Part shown: positions 25,369 through 34,106 of the stretch, piece after piece
Numbering within the stretch: the first letter of the stretch is position 1
Layout: each line of letters starts with the position of its first letter
Origin: Sideroxydans sp. CL21
GTDB lineage: Bacteria > Pseudomonadota > Gammaproteobacteria > Burkholderiales > Gallionellaceae
Length of the DNA stretch: 64,000 nt
Direction of reading: 5' to 3'
Assembly (NCBI RefSeq): GCF_902459525.1
Contig: NZ_LR699166.1
Span: 1,562,501-1,626,500, forward strand
Notes under the pieces: model-generated
Seen by the model: only the letters and a program-made list of their open reading frames with translations
The model's database searches: none
Told to the model about the DNA's origin: nothing
Translations under genes and position numbers: made by a program

Positions 25369-26631
25369 TCACAGGAATAGCAGGCCGAGCAAGACTCCGC
25401 CGGCCATGGCGAGGAAGCCGAAGGCAATGTGTTTGACCAGTGCCACGCCTCCAATGGAGGCGGCCATCCCGAACTTGAACACCATGTTGGAAAGATAAGC
25501 GAGCGCGATGGAGATGATCGCCTGGTTGCTGCTGATCTTCTGCAGATTGAACAGTCGCAAGCTGGATAAGGTGATCGCATCCATGTCGGTCAGGCCTGAG
25601 ATGACGGCCACCATGTAGAGACCGCTGTTGCCGGCCACATCGGAAAGCCACGCGGCGCAAAGCAGCACGATCACGAAGAGCAGCCCGAAAGTCAGCGCGG
25701 CATGGATTTCGGTCGGGTTCGAGGTCTCTGGCATGGGCAATTCACCGGTATTCTTCAATCGTTTCCAGTTGAAAAAGGTGGCGCTCAAGCCGAACAGCAG
25801 TCCCAGCCCCATGACGGGGGCGAGTTGTCTGAGTATGGATGGAGAGACGAAGCCGCTGACGACAACGAGCCGGATCAACACGACCTGACTGGCGATCAGG
25901 ATGACTACTGCCGACAGGCGCAACATGCCATCGTTGAGTTTGCTGTGTTTGGCATAGACCAGCGTTGTGGCCGTGCTGGAAACCAGTCCGCCCAGGAATC
26001 CCAGCAACGGCGCGCCATAACGCCGCCCCGTGATACGCAAAGCGACGTAACCCGCGAGACTCAAGCCGGAGATCAACACGACCATCATCCACGCCTGATA
26101 CGGATTGAAAGCCTCATAAGGCCCGTAGTTCTGGTCGGGCAGGATGGGCAGAATGACAAAGGTAAGCACTGAAAACTGCAGAATGGAGACCAGGTCGCGA
26201 CGCGTGAGCCGCTGGCTCATGCCCTGCAATTCGGGCTTGAAGTAGAGCAGGACGGTGGTAGTGATGGCGAGCATGACAGCCAGCTTGGAGTAGCCGAACC
26301 AAACCAGCACGCCGAGTGCAAAGCTGATGAGCAAGGCGGTAACAGTGGTGGTGCCGGGGTCGTTGTTCTCGGTGGGCGTGTTGATATAGGCAGCGATGAT
26401 CATTCCTGCCACAGCCAGCAATCCGGCAGCGATTAACCAGGGTGTGTGGCCCTTGTCAGCCAGCAGCGCGACGAGCGTGCCGAACAGGGAGACCAGCGCG
26501 AACGTGCGCAACCCGGCTTTGGCCGAAGGATTGCGCTCGCGTTCGAGGCCGATGAGCAGGCCGATGGCGAGGCTGGTCAGAAACTGGGGCAGGGATTCGA
26601 TACCGTTGCCCTGCAATAGAATCGACTCCAC
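25369..26631 (-). CDS. MgtC/DUF4010 family membrane protein
   Basis: About 420 residues. The N-terminal part has the MgtC/SapB membrane fold with GLLIGLERER near residues 25-35, and the rest is a DUF4010 domain with about eight more hydrophobic segments, including GFLGGLVSSTATTL. The function of the fused family is unknown; MgtC itself affects magnesium starvation response and ATP synthase. The GTG at 26631 is preferred because GGGAG lies seven bases upstream. A TTG at 26637 that overlaps the recJ stop is the alternative. It lies between recJ and prfB, an insertion relative to the E. coli order. Confidence 0.85.
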   Translation of the reverse strand: MESILLQGNGIESLPQFLTSLAIGLLIGLERERNPSAKAGLRTFALVSLFGTLVALLADKGHTPWLIAAGLLAVAGMIIAAYINTPTENNDPGTTTVTALLISFALGVLVWFGYSKLAVMLAITTTVLLYFKPELQGMSQRLTRRDLVSILQFSVLTFVILPILPDQNYGPYEAFNPYQAWMMVVLISGLSLAGYVALRITGRRYGAPLLGFLGGLVSSTATTLVYAKHSKLNDGMLRLSAVVILIASQVVLIRLVVVSGFVSPSILRQLAPVMGLGLLFGLSATFFNWKRLKNTGELPMPETSNPTEIHAALTFGLLFVIVLLCAAWLSDVAGNSGLYMVAVISGLTDMDAITLSSLRLFNLQKISSNQAIISIALAYLSNMVFKFGMAASIGGVALVKHIAFGFLAMAGGVLLGLLFL

Positions 26632-26633
26632 GT

Positions 26634-28364
26634 TCAATCTCCCGACCAGTGACGCACGATGAGCTGCAAGCTTGCGTTGCCATTGTATTCATTGACGCTC
26701 AGGCTGTATACCGCGTGGATATTGTCCGGGGCGGGCTCGGCTGAAAAGAAGCGGATGGCGTCGAAATTGCCGGCGGGCGAAGACAGTTTCAGTTTGAGAT
26801 GCTTCTCGCCAACGATACGCTGAGTCTGTACGCGGAAATCACCCTCAAACAACGGTTCGGAAAAACCCTGTCCCCACACTTGGTGCTGCAGGTCCCGTGC
26901 AATGTTCAGCGAAAATTCGTTAGCTTCAAGTACCCCGTCCGTGGAAATTGTCTTCACCAGCGCATCTGCATCAAGCAGCTCCTGCGCAACGGATTCAAAA
27001 GCAACGCGGAAATCATGCAAATGTTCTTCGCGAATGCTCAAACCCGCCGCCATGGCGTGCCCGCCGAACTTCAGGATCAGGTGCGGATGGCGTTTGGATA
27101 CCAGATCTAGCGCATCGCGCAGGTGCAGCCCGGCGATGCTGCGTCCAGAACCCTTGAGTTCCCCCGTTTGCGAACGGGCAAACGCGATCACCGGACGATG
27201 AAATTTATCCTTCAGGCGTGAGGCGAGGATGCCGATCACGCCCTGATGCCAATCTTCATTGAATAGCGAAAGTGAAAAGCCATCTTCCGGGTCGAAGGCA
27301 TTGAGGGTGGCCAGCGCACTGTCCTGCATGTCGGCCTCGATGCCGCGCCGCTCATGATTCAAGGCGTCCAGTTTGGCCGCGATGTCGTCGGCTTCCGCGG
27401 CATCGTCGGTCAGCAGGCAACGGATGCCGAGCGCCATGTCTTCCAGCCGTCCTGCCGCATTCAGTCGCGGGCCGACGATGAAACCCAGCTCGTAGGACGT
27501 AACCTGTGCTGCTGGTCTGCGCGCCACGCGCAACAAAGCCTGAATGCCGGCGCAACTCCGACCGTGGCGGATACGCTGCAAGCCTTGCTGCACGAGAATG
27601 CGGTTGTTGTCGTCCAGCCTGACCACATCCGCGACCGTGCCGAGGGCGACCAGGTCGAGCAGGTTGCCGAGGTTGGGCTCCCCTCTCCCTCCGGGGGAGG
27701 GGCTGGGGGTGGGGGAAACACCGTTATTCGTAAATGCTCCTCTTGCCCGCATTTCCGCCCGCAAAGCCATCAGCACATAGAACATCACGCCCACACCTGC
27801 CAGGTTTTTGCTGGGAAAATTGCAGCCGGGCTGGTTGGGGTTGACGATGCACAGGGCATCCGGCAGGGCTTCTCCAGGTAAATGATGGTCGGTCACCAGT
27901 ACTTGCATGCCCAGGCGTGTGGCTTCTGCCACGCCTTCCACGCTGGCGATACCGTTGTCTACCGTGAGCAGAATATCCGGTTCGGATTGTTTGGCCAGAC
28001 GCACGATCTCCGGCGTCAATCCGTACCCATACTCGAAGCGATTGGGGACGATGAACTCGACCCTTGCGCCGAGTGCACTTAGCCCACGCATGCCTACCGT
28101 GCAGGCTGTCGCACCATCGGCATCGTAATCGGCCACGATCAGCAATTTCTTTTTGTCGGCGATTGCGTCGGCCAGCAAGCTAGCCATTGCTTCCGCATTT
28201 TTCAGCAGGGAAAAAGGCAGCAGATGTTTGATGTCGGTGTCCAGCTGTGCCGGATTCAGGATGCCGCGCGCCGCGTAGATGCGTGCCAGCAAAGGTGTCA
28301 GCCCGGATTGAACCAGGAACTGGGCGGTATCGGCTGGGTAGGAACGTTGGGTGATTTTGCTCAT
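26634..28364 (-). CDS. recJ: Single-stranded-DNA-specific exonuclease RecJ
   Basis: 576 residues, 5'-3' ssDNA exonuclease for recombination and mismatch or base-excision repair. The DHH phosphoesterase core shows VADYDADGATA, VTDHHLPGEALP and NPNQPGC, followed by the DHHA1 segment ending KFGGHAMAAGLSI and a C-terminal OB-like domain. Around residues 217-232 there is an insertion rich in proline, serine and glycine (SPTPSPSPGGRGE) where close relatives have a short loop. It matches an inserted G/C-rich repeat (27678-27715). The frame is maintained, so the protein is probably functional. Confidence 0.96.
   Translation of the reverse strand: MSKITQRSYPADTAQFLVQSGLTPLLARIYAARGILNPAQLDTDIKHLLPFSLLKNAEAMASLLADAIADKKKLLIVADYDADGATACTVGMRGLSALGARVEFIVPNRFEYGYGLTPEIVRLAKQSEPDILLTVDNGIASVEGVAEATRLGMQVLVTDHHLPGEALPDALCIVNPNQPGCNFPSKNLAGVGVMFYVLMALRAEMRARGAFTNNGVSPTPSPSPGGRGEPNLGNLLDLVALGTVADVVRLDDNNRILVQQGLQRIRHGRSCAGIQALLRVARRPAAQVTSYELGFIVGPRLNAAGRLEDMALGIRCLLTDDAAEADDIAAKLDALNHERRGIEADMQDSALATLNAFDPEDGFSLSLFNEDWHQGVIGILASRLKDKFHRPVIAFARSQTGELKGSGRSIAGLHLRDALDLVSKRHPHLILKFGGHAMAAGLSIREEHLHDFRVAFESVAQELLDADALVKTISTDGVLEANEFSLNIARDLQHQVWGQGFSEPLFEGDFRVQTQRIVGEKHLKLKLSSPAGNFDAIRFFSAEPAPDNIHAVYSLSVNEYNGNASLQLIVRHWSGD
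27678..27715. repeat. GC-rich palindromic mini-repeat inside recJ
   Basis: CTCCCCTCTCCCTCCGGGGG then AGGGGCTGGGGGTGGGGG forms an imperfect hairpin of C-tract and G-tract arms. Sequences of this composition are common dispersed elements between genes of Proteobacteria. Here it lies inside recJ, in frame, encoding the Pro/Ser/Gly-rich loop. Confidence 0.8.
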
Positions 28365-28467
28365 GGGTAGTGGTTGCTGGTTTTTTACAGTGTAGCAGAG
28401 GGGTAATCGTCTTTTTGCGCCAGTTCAGTTAGAATGCCGCCCACTTTTAAATCGACGCAGGCATATC

Positions 28468-29700
28468 GTGGCATTGATAGTTCAGAAATACGGCGGCACT
28501 TCCGTCGGCAGTCCGGAGCGCATCAAGAATGTTGCGCAGCGCGTAGCAAAATACAAGGCTCAGGGGCATCAGGTCGTGGTCGTGGTTTCCGCCATGAGCG
28601 GGGAGACCAATCGCCTGATCGCACTGGCCAAGGAAATCCAGAAACACCCCGATCCGCGCGAACTCGATGTGATCATCTCTACCGGTGAGCAAGTGACTAT
28701 CGGGCTGCTCTCGATGGCACTCAAGGAAGTCGGCCTGGAAGCCAGGAGTTACACGGGTGCGCAGGTCAAGATATTGACCGACAGTGCCTTTACCAAAGCA
28801 CGCATCCTGAGTATCGATGAACAGAACATCCGCACGGATCTGGCCAATGGCAACGTGGTCGTGGTGGCGGGGTTCCAGGGGATGGACGAGGCAGGTAACA
28901 TCACCACGCTGGGACGCGGCGGATCCGATACCACGGGCGTGGCCATTGCTGCCGCGCTACGTGCCGACGAATGCCAGATCTACACCGACGTGGATGGCGT
29001 CTACACCACTGATCCGCGCATGGTGCCGGAAGCGCGCCGCCTGAAAAGCATCACCTTCGAAGAGATGCTGGAGATGGCGAGCCTGGGTTCCAAGGTGCTG
29101 CAGATACGCTCGGTCGAGTTCGCCGGCAAATATAAAGTCAAATTGCGTGTGCTCTCCAGTTTTACCGAAGAGGGCGAAGGTACGCTGATCACTTTCGAGG
29201 AAGGCAATAAAATGGAACAGGCAATCATTTCAGGGATCGCGTTCAATCGCGATGAAGCGAAGATCACCGTACGCGGTGTGCCGGACAAGCCCGGTATCGC
29301 TTACCAGATCCTCGGCCCGGTCAGCGAATCCAATATCGATGTGGATATGATCATCCAGAACGTCGGCGTGGACGGTTTGACTGACTTTTCCTTCACCGTG
29401 CATCGCAACGAGTTCAACAAGGCGATGGAAATCCTGAAGGGCAAGGTGCAGCCGCACATCGGGGCACGCGACGTCATCGGTGACAACAAGACGGCTAAAG
29501 TCTCGGTGGTAGGTGTCGGTATGCGTTCGCATGTGGGTATTGCCAGCAAGATGTTTCGTACCCTGGCGGAGGAAGGGATCAATATTCAGATGATTTCCAC
29601 CTCCGAAATCAAGATTTCCGTGGTCATCGACGAGAAATATCTGGAACTGGCAGTGCGAGTACTGCACAAAGCTTTCGATCTGGATCAGGAAAATACATAA
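28468..29700 (+). CDS. lysC: Aspartate kinase
   Basis: 410 residues. The kinase domain begins VQKYGGTSVGS and includes the substrate-binding segment GRGGSDTTGVAIAAAL. Two ACT domains in the C-terminal third bind feedback inhibitors such as lysine and threonine. The enzyme phosphorylates aspartate, the first step to lysine, threonine, methionine and diaminopimelate. A GTG at 28468 is the start that gives the conserved MALIVQKYGG N-terminus. An internal start at 29212 probably yields a separate regulatory subunit. The gene is divergent from recJ with a 103-base gap. Confidence 0.97.
   Translation: MALIVQKYGGTSVGSPERIKNVAQRVAKYKAQGHQVVVVVSAMSGETNRLIALAKEIQKHPDPRELDVIISTGEQVTIGLLSMALKEVGLEARSYTGAQVKILTDSAFTKARILSIDEQNIRTDLANGNVVVVAGFQGMDEAGNITTLGRGGSDTTGVAIAAALRADECQIYTDVDGVYTTDPRMVPEARRLKSITFEEMLEMASLGSKVLQIRSVEFAGKYKVKLRVLSSFTEEGEGTLITFEEGNKMEQAIISGIAFNRDEAKITVRGVPDKPGIAYQILGPVSESNIDVDMIIQNVGVDGLTDFSFTVHRNEFNKAMEILKGKVQPHIGARDVIGDNKTAKVSVVGVGMRSHVGIASKMFRTLAEEGINIQMISTSEIKISVVIDEKYLELAVRVLHKAFDLDQENT
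29197..29214 (+). promoter_or_regulatory. Internal translation start for the aspartate kinase beta subunit
   Basis: GAGGAAGG (29197-29204) is followed after seven bases by the ATG at 29212 (residue 249). Translation would give a 162-residue protein beginning MEQAIISGIAF, which corresponds to the LysC beta subunit known from Corynebacterium and Bacillus, where the ACT domains are made separately. Confidence 0.65.
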
Positions 29701-29745
29701 ATCGTTTGACCGCCTAGCCTCTAATCAGTATTATTCGCGGCCTTC

Positions 29746-29839
29746 GGAGAGGTGGCCGAGTGGTCGAAGGCACGCCCCTGCTAAGGGCGCATACGAGCTT
29801 AAACTTGTATCGAGGGTTCGAATCCCTCCTTCTCCGCCA
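29746..29839 (+). tRNA. tRNA-Ser (anticodon GCT)
   Basis: Cloverleaf with acceptor stem GGAGAGG pairing at the 3' end with CCTTCTCC, a D-arm, an anticodon loop CTGCTAA with GCT at 29780-29782, a long variable arm as expected for class II tRNAs, a T-arm with GGTTCGAATCC, and encoded GCCA. It decodes AGC and AGU. Confidence 0.97.
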
Positions 29840-29848
29840 AGTAGTCTG

Positions 29849-29874
29849 AGCCCTTCCCTGTGAAGGGCTTTTTC
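29849..29874 (+). terminator. Intrinsic terminator after tRNA-Ser
   Basis: An 8-bp stem, AGCCCTTC (29849-29856) with GAAGGGCT (29862-29869), is followed by a run of Ts. It begins nine bases after the tRNA 3' end. Confidence 0.9.
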
Positions 29875-30062
29875 TATGGTGGAAGCCCACAGCACATCGT
29901 CTGCTGCACTATGCCTGCATCCATTGCGTAACAGTTGGCTGGAAATTTATCGTTTCTTGCTGGCACTTTCTCTGAAAGCTGCTTGCTAGTGGGAGTTCCA
30001 GAACAATGCTGGCTGCCTGTTTTGATTTCCGGAAATGATGACCTCCCAAGTCACTCCAAATC

Positions 30063-30650
30063 CTAATTGGAAATGAACATCACATCTTCCTGTTGATTGA
30101 TTTTCATGCGTCTCAGCACGTTCATGCCGAGCAAAGCATCAACGGTCAGAGACGGCAATATGTTTACAGTCACATCATTAAGGTGAAAGGTTCCGAATGA
30201 CAGTCTCGGGATGGTCACCGAACAGGTCCGAACCACACCATTGCCAGTTGCGACAAGGCCAGCTCCGGTGCAGCTCTTGATTCCGGCATTTCTTGCAACA
30301 CGCTCCGAAATCGTCGTGACTGAAGCGCCTGTATCCACGACAAAAGTGACCGGCAAGTCGTTAATCGAGCCTTGCGTGGTAAAGCTGTGATGGGCATTCA
30401 AATACAATGTCAGGTTGCCATGTTCGTTGATGGGCTGGTCGTTCGCGCTTGACAACACCTGCGCATTCTCTGCGCATTTCGTGCCGCTATAAGTCACTTT
30501 TCCGTGGTCGTCGCATTTGTATACTGCTGCCATCAATTCGGAGGGCAATAATATGCAAACCAGCCCGGCCAGGATGAGTCTGAGCATCGATAGTTTGAAG
30601 GATAAAACAGAATTGCGCTGTGGCGTTTTAATCAATACAGGTACATGCAT
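30063..30650 (-). CDS. Retropepsin-like aspartic protease with DUF4124-type N-terminus
   Basis: 195 residues (or 174 from the ATG at 30587, which directly precedes the signal sequence). After the signal peptide comes a DUF4124-like segment with two cysteines (YKCDDHGKVTYSGTKC), then a clan AA protease-like domain with VDTGASVTTIS. This resembles the family of periplasmic retropepsin-like proteases found in Proteobacteria. The second conserved hydrophobic motif (LLGMNVLRRM) is present. The biological substrate is unknown. The gene stands alone between the tRNA-Ser terminator and the divergent hybrid kinase. Confidence 0.85.
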   Translation of the reverse strand: MHVPVLIKTPQRNSVLSFKLSMLRLILAGLVCILLPSELMAAVYKCDDHGKVTYSGTKCAENAQVLSSANDQPINEHGNLTLYLNAHHSFTTQGSINDLPVTFVVDTGASVTTISERVARNAGIKSCTGAGLVATGNGVVRTCSVTIPRLSFGTFHLNDVTVNILPSLTVDALLGMNVLRRMKINQQEDVMFISN

Positions 30651-31002
30651 GGCAATATCCGATCATGTGCAATGTCAAATTTAATGAACCTTCAGGATAG
30701 GCAAAATTTACTCCGATATTGGCAAAGCAGCCAGCAGGTCGATATGCTGTCGCCCTGCATCGGATACCCATTATCAACGGACTATATGCTGTGTCTGGAT
30801 CGGCAAATGCAATCAAGTTAGCCTTCAGAGGTGTCTGTATTTTCCGCCGGTATTCTGCCGATTTTCCTTGGCGTGTAAGCCGGGATTTTCTATATCCATA
30901 GTATTCAGTAGGTAATTCCCCTCCTCTTGCTAACCGCAAGCATTTGGTCTAACTTAATTAAAGGCACGAAGTACCGCTGAAGAGACGGGGGGAGCATTCT
31001 GA
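30651..31002. other. Divergent intergenic region of 352 bases
   Basis: Separates the retropepsin gene and the kinase gene. It should contain promoters for both. No convincing palindrome or coding segment was found. A GGGGGAG element just before 31003 is the ribosome-binding site of the kinase. Confidence 0.55.
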
Positions 31003-32772
31003 ATGTACAGCCCTAAAAAATTGCTGGCTACATTGATCATTTCAGTCTTTGCTGCTGAGTTATTGATCATGAGTGCGTTGAGCCTGCTTGAACCCATCCC
31101 TCAATGGTTTGAAAACTCTCTGGATGCTTTCCTGCTGGTTGTCCTGGTTTTCCCAATTCTCTATTTTCGGGTATTCATGCCCTTAAAAAGGCTTAATGCA
31201 GAATTGGAGGCAAGGACTAAAGATGCCGAATCGGCCAATCGTGCCAAAAGTGCCTTTATGGCCAATATCAGTCACGAGATACGTACTCCACTGCACGTCC
31301 TTATTGGCTTGGGCCAGCTATTGCGCCGCGATCCTGCTCATCCCGTGCAATTGCAACGGCTCGAACAGCTATGTGCCACTTCGGACCATTTGCTCGCCCT
31401 CGTCAATGACTTTCTTGATTTGTCCAAAATTGAGTCGGGTCGATTCGTTTTCGATAATAGTATCTTCCGCCTCGGAACAGTCATGGACCAGGTGGAGGAA
31501 GTCATCGGGCAGTTGGCTTTCGGCAAAAACCTGACGTTAAAAATCGATATTTCGCCGTCGTGTTCCAATGCGACTCTGCGTGGCGATTCACTTCGCTTGT
31601 CGCAGATTCTGATTAATCTCGGTGGTAACGCCGTAAAATTCAGCGATCAGGGAACAATACATATTAGCGTCTCAATTATCGCAGAGACTGCATCCAGCCT
31701 GAGATTGCTTTTCAGCGTGCTGGACAGCGGAATCGGTATCGCTCAGGAGGATCAGGCGCGTATCTTTCTTCCTTTCGAGCAAATTGACGGTTCTATCACT
31801 CGCGAATACGGCGGCACAGGTTTGGGACTGGCTATCTGTCAGCGGCTTGTTTCATTGATGGGCGGCAGGATATGGGTTGATAGTCAGCCTGGGGTGGGAA
31901 GCACTTTCAGCTTTGAAATTACGATGCCGCGTGAATATAGTGTTCTTGAAGCCACAAGCATTATGCCAAATGTCCCGGATCTTTCAGGCCTGCGGGTGCT
32001 GGTTGCAGAAGATCATCCTCTGAGCCAGGAAATCATTCTCGAGATGCTGGAAGACCTGGGTTGCATTGCTGTAATCGCTACAGACGGAGTGGAGGCGATC
32101 GAATGCGCCTTGGCTCATGACTTTGACCTGATTCTGATGGATATGCAGATGCCGAAGATGGACGGATTGGCGGCAACCCGCATCATTCGTACTTTGCCAG
32201 GACATCGAGACAAGCCCATTATCGCCCTGACTGCAAATGCCTTTGTCGAGGATCGTCAGCGCTGTCAGGATGCCGGGATGAATGACCACATTAGCAAGCC
32301 CGTTACGCCAGCCAAACTTGCCTACGCCCTAAGCAAATGGCTTCCCGATCTGGTCGTTCCATGCGACGAGAATGTGTACTGCGAGTGTGAATTGAGCGAT
32401 GCGCTCACGAAAATTTCCGGGTTGGATGTGGCTGTATCCTGGTGGCGTTCTCCGGAACGGTTGGCAGATTATTGCGCCCTGCTGAACAAGTTTGTGAAGC
32501 TGCACGGCCAGGATATATCTCTACTGAGAGAACATCTGGCAGTCGGCGAACTTTATGCCGCGCATGCGATTGCACACAACCTTAAAGGGATTGCAGGCCT
32601 GATCGGGGCCAAGCGAGTCGAGTCTTTGGCCGATGAGATGGTGCAAGCGCTGCGTTCCGGTTCGGATAATGTTGATATTGTGGAAATGGAAGGCGCATGT
32701 GAGGCCGAGCTGGCCCGGCTCAGGGTGGCAATTCGCACTTTACCGCTAACAGCAGAATCACTTGCGAAATGA
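31003..32772 (+). CDS. Hybrid histidine kinase with receiver and Hpt domains (BarA-like, no sensory domain)
   Basis: 589 residues. Two membrane helices (about 9-28 and 40-57) with a short loop, a HisKA domain with H91 in SHEIRTPLHVL, a HATPase domain, a receiver with D380 in MDMQMPKMDG, and a C-terminal Hpt domain with H525 in AHNLKGIAGL. This is a complete His-Asp-His phosphorelay without a distinct sensor, so input must come through the membrane helices or a partner. The next gene, a NarL-type regulator, is the likely final receiver. GGGGGAG lies before the ATG. It is the first regulatory gene upstream of the secretion cluster. Confidence 0.92.
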   Translation: MYSPKKLLATLIISVFAAELLIMSALSLLEPIPQWFENSLDAFLLVVLVFPILYFRVFMPLKRLNAELEARTKDAESANRAKSAFMANISHEIRTPLHVLIGLGQLLRRDPAHPVQLQRLEQLCATSDHLLALVNDFLDLSKIESGRFVFDNSIFRLGTVMDQVEEVIGQLAFGKNLTLKIDISPSCSNATLRGDSLRLSQILINLGGNAVKFSDQGTIHISVSIIAETASSLRLLFSVLDSGIGIAQEDQARIFLPFEQIDGSITREYGGTGLGLAICQRLVSLMGGRIWVDSQPGVGSTFSFEITMPREYSVLEATSIMPNVPDLSGLRVLVAEDHPLSQEIILEMLEDLGCIAVIATDGVEAIECALAHDFDLILMDMQMPKMDGLAATRIIRTLPGHRDKPIIALTANAFVEDRQRCQDAGMNDHISKPVTPAKLAYALSKWLPDLVVPCDENVYCECELSDALTKISGLDVAVSWWRSPERLADYCALLNKFVKLHGQDISLLREHLAVGELYAAHAIAHNLKGIAGLIGAKRVESLADEMVQALRSGSDNVDIVEMEGACEAELARLRVAIRTLPLTAESLAK

Positions 32773-32931
32773 TCCCACAATGGGTTAATGATTACTTGAA
32801 GGCGAATCGGCAGGTAAAATCCAAACGATTTCAGTGCGCGGTGATTCAGGCCAATGTGAAAATATTGGAGATCTCCGAATTTATGCTATAAAACATCTCA
32901 GGCCAGCATTCTTCTTCCTGGAGACTACCTC

Positions 32932-33576
32932 ATGAAAGTGCGTGTACTTCTCGTAGATGATCACAAGATGTTCCGTTATGCGCTCAGGCTCATTCTTGAA
33001 AAAGAACCACATATCGAAATTGTGGGTGAGGCGGGGGACGGACAGGAGATGCTCGCCCTGGCGCGCAAAATTGTACCCGACGTGGTTTGCATGGATATTT
33101 CCATGCCGCATATGGATGGCATCGATGCGACACGGCGCCTTCTTGCTATCAACTCATCGATCAGAATCATAGGCCTGTCTGCGTACGCAGATCAGTATTA
33201 TGTGATGGAAATGATGAACGCGGGTGCGGCCGGATATATTACCAAGGCCGAATCCGTGGATGAAATCATGCGCGCCATCAATACCGTGCATCACAGCCAG
33301 AAAAAATATCTATGTCCGGACATTGCGGCACATGTCGTGGACGCAGTATTCAAACCGGCAACTCAAGAAACAACTGTCGCAAAGCTCAGTCATCGGGAGC
33401 AACAAGTACTGCATCTGGTCGCCGAGGGTTGCTCCTCATCCAGCATTGCACAACAGCTACAATTGTCGTCATCAACGGTGGAGGTACACCGTCGAAACAT
33501 TATGCACAAGCTTAACCTGCATAGCATTGCCGACTTGACCAAGTATGCCATTCGCAACGGCATCACTAGTGGTTGA
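32932..33576 (+). CDS. NarL/FixJ-type response regulator
   Basis: 214 residues: receiver domain (DDH acidic pocket near residue 8, phospho-acceptor in CMDISMPHMDG, near residue 54) and a LuxR-type helix-turn-helix (SHREQQVLHLVAEG, residues 152-165, then STVEVHRRNIMHKL). It lies 159 bases downstream of the phosphorelay kinase, its probable donor. A GGAG ribosome-binding site is present. Target promoters are unknown, but its position upstream of the secretion genes and the related regulator at 44874 suggest control of this locus. Confidence 0.93.
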   Translation: MKVRVLLVDDHKMFRYALRLILEKEPHIEIVGEAGDGQEMLALARKIVPDVVCMDISMPHMDGIDATRRLLAINSSIRIIGLSAYADQYYVMEMMNAGAAGYITKAESVDEIMRAINTVHHSQKKYLCPDIAAHVVDAVFKPATQETTVAKLSHREQQVLHLVAEGCSSSSIAQQLQLSSSTVEVHRRNIMHKLNLHSIADLTKYAIRNGITSG

Positions 33577-33611
33577 TCTTCAGTAAGCTTTGATGAGTCT
33601 GCGCTGGAACC

Positions 33612-33630
33612 TGCGCGGTTTCACCGCGCA
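33612..33630. terminator. GC-rich hairpin after the response-regulator gene
   Basis: TGCGCGGT (33612-33619) pairs with ACCGCGCA (33623-33630) with a 3-base loop, 35 bases after the stop codon. A T-rich segment follows but no clean U-run, so it may be a weak or factor-aided terminator. Confidence 0.5.
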
Positions 33631-33911
33631 CTGCTTGTTCTGTCCAACGTTTAAATATTCATCCCAGAATCAGCCTACTTAATTCATGGTCAAACTTGCC
33701 CCTGAATCCTGCCCGTTTAAGTGGTATCGCCATACCTTCTCACCAAAAGTACGCACCCCTGCGCAATGGTTATGCCTTTCATTAGTGGAATTGAGTAGTT
33801 GCGTCGTTCTATTACTACCATGAACCTTGCATGGTTTTGATCGAAACATACCGAATACACTGTAGACACTACTCTGACTTATCTACCTGATTACCGTATT
33901 TTACTTAGGAG

Positions 33912-33931
33912 AATACCCAAGTTCGGGTATT
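33912..33931. promoter_or_regulatory. Inverted repeat, candidate operator
   Basis: AATACCC (33912-33918) and GGGTATT (33925-33931) form 7-base arms with a 6-base spacer, about 175 bases upstream of the kinase gene. The half-sites resemble NarL-family heptamers (TACYYMT), imperfectly. Two NarL-type regulators flank the cluster. Confidence 0.4.
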
Positions 33932-34106
33932 GAGGAGATTTTGCCAAATTGATTAGATTGACTCCGCCGCGTTTGATAAATGTTTTCGTGCACACACAGA
34001 AATTCGGGGGGCAATATGCACAACGCAAAAGAAATCTGTTCGATGTGTAATGTTGTATTTATCCCGGCACGTTTGCAACAGTCGATATTTTAGTTGCCGA
34101 ATTGCC

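Larger units (their letters stand above)
33577..34106. other. Intergenic region of 530 bases before the NarX-type kinase
   Basis: Contains a strong hairpin just after the response-regulator gene (33612-33630) and a short inverted repeat (33912-33931). No gene is recognised; if the in-frame ATG at 34050 is used, the kinase begins slightly earlier. Confidence 0.6.

Noticed and set aside
30628-30939. 103-codon minus-strand frame upstream of the retropepsin gene
   Set aside because: Overlaps the retropepsin start, has no conserved features and lies in the divergent promoter region.
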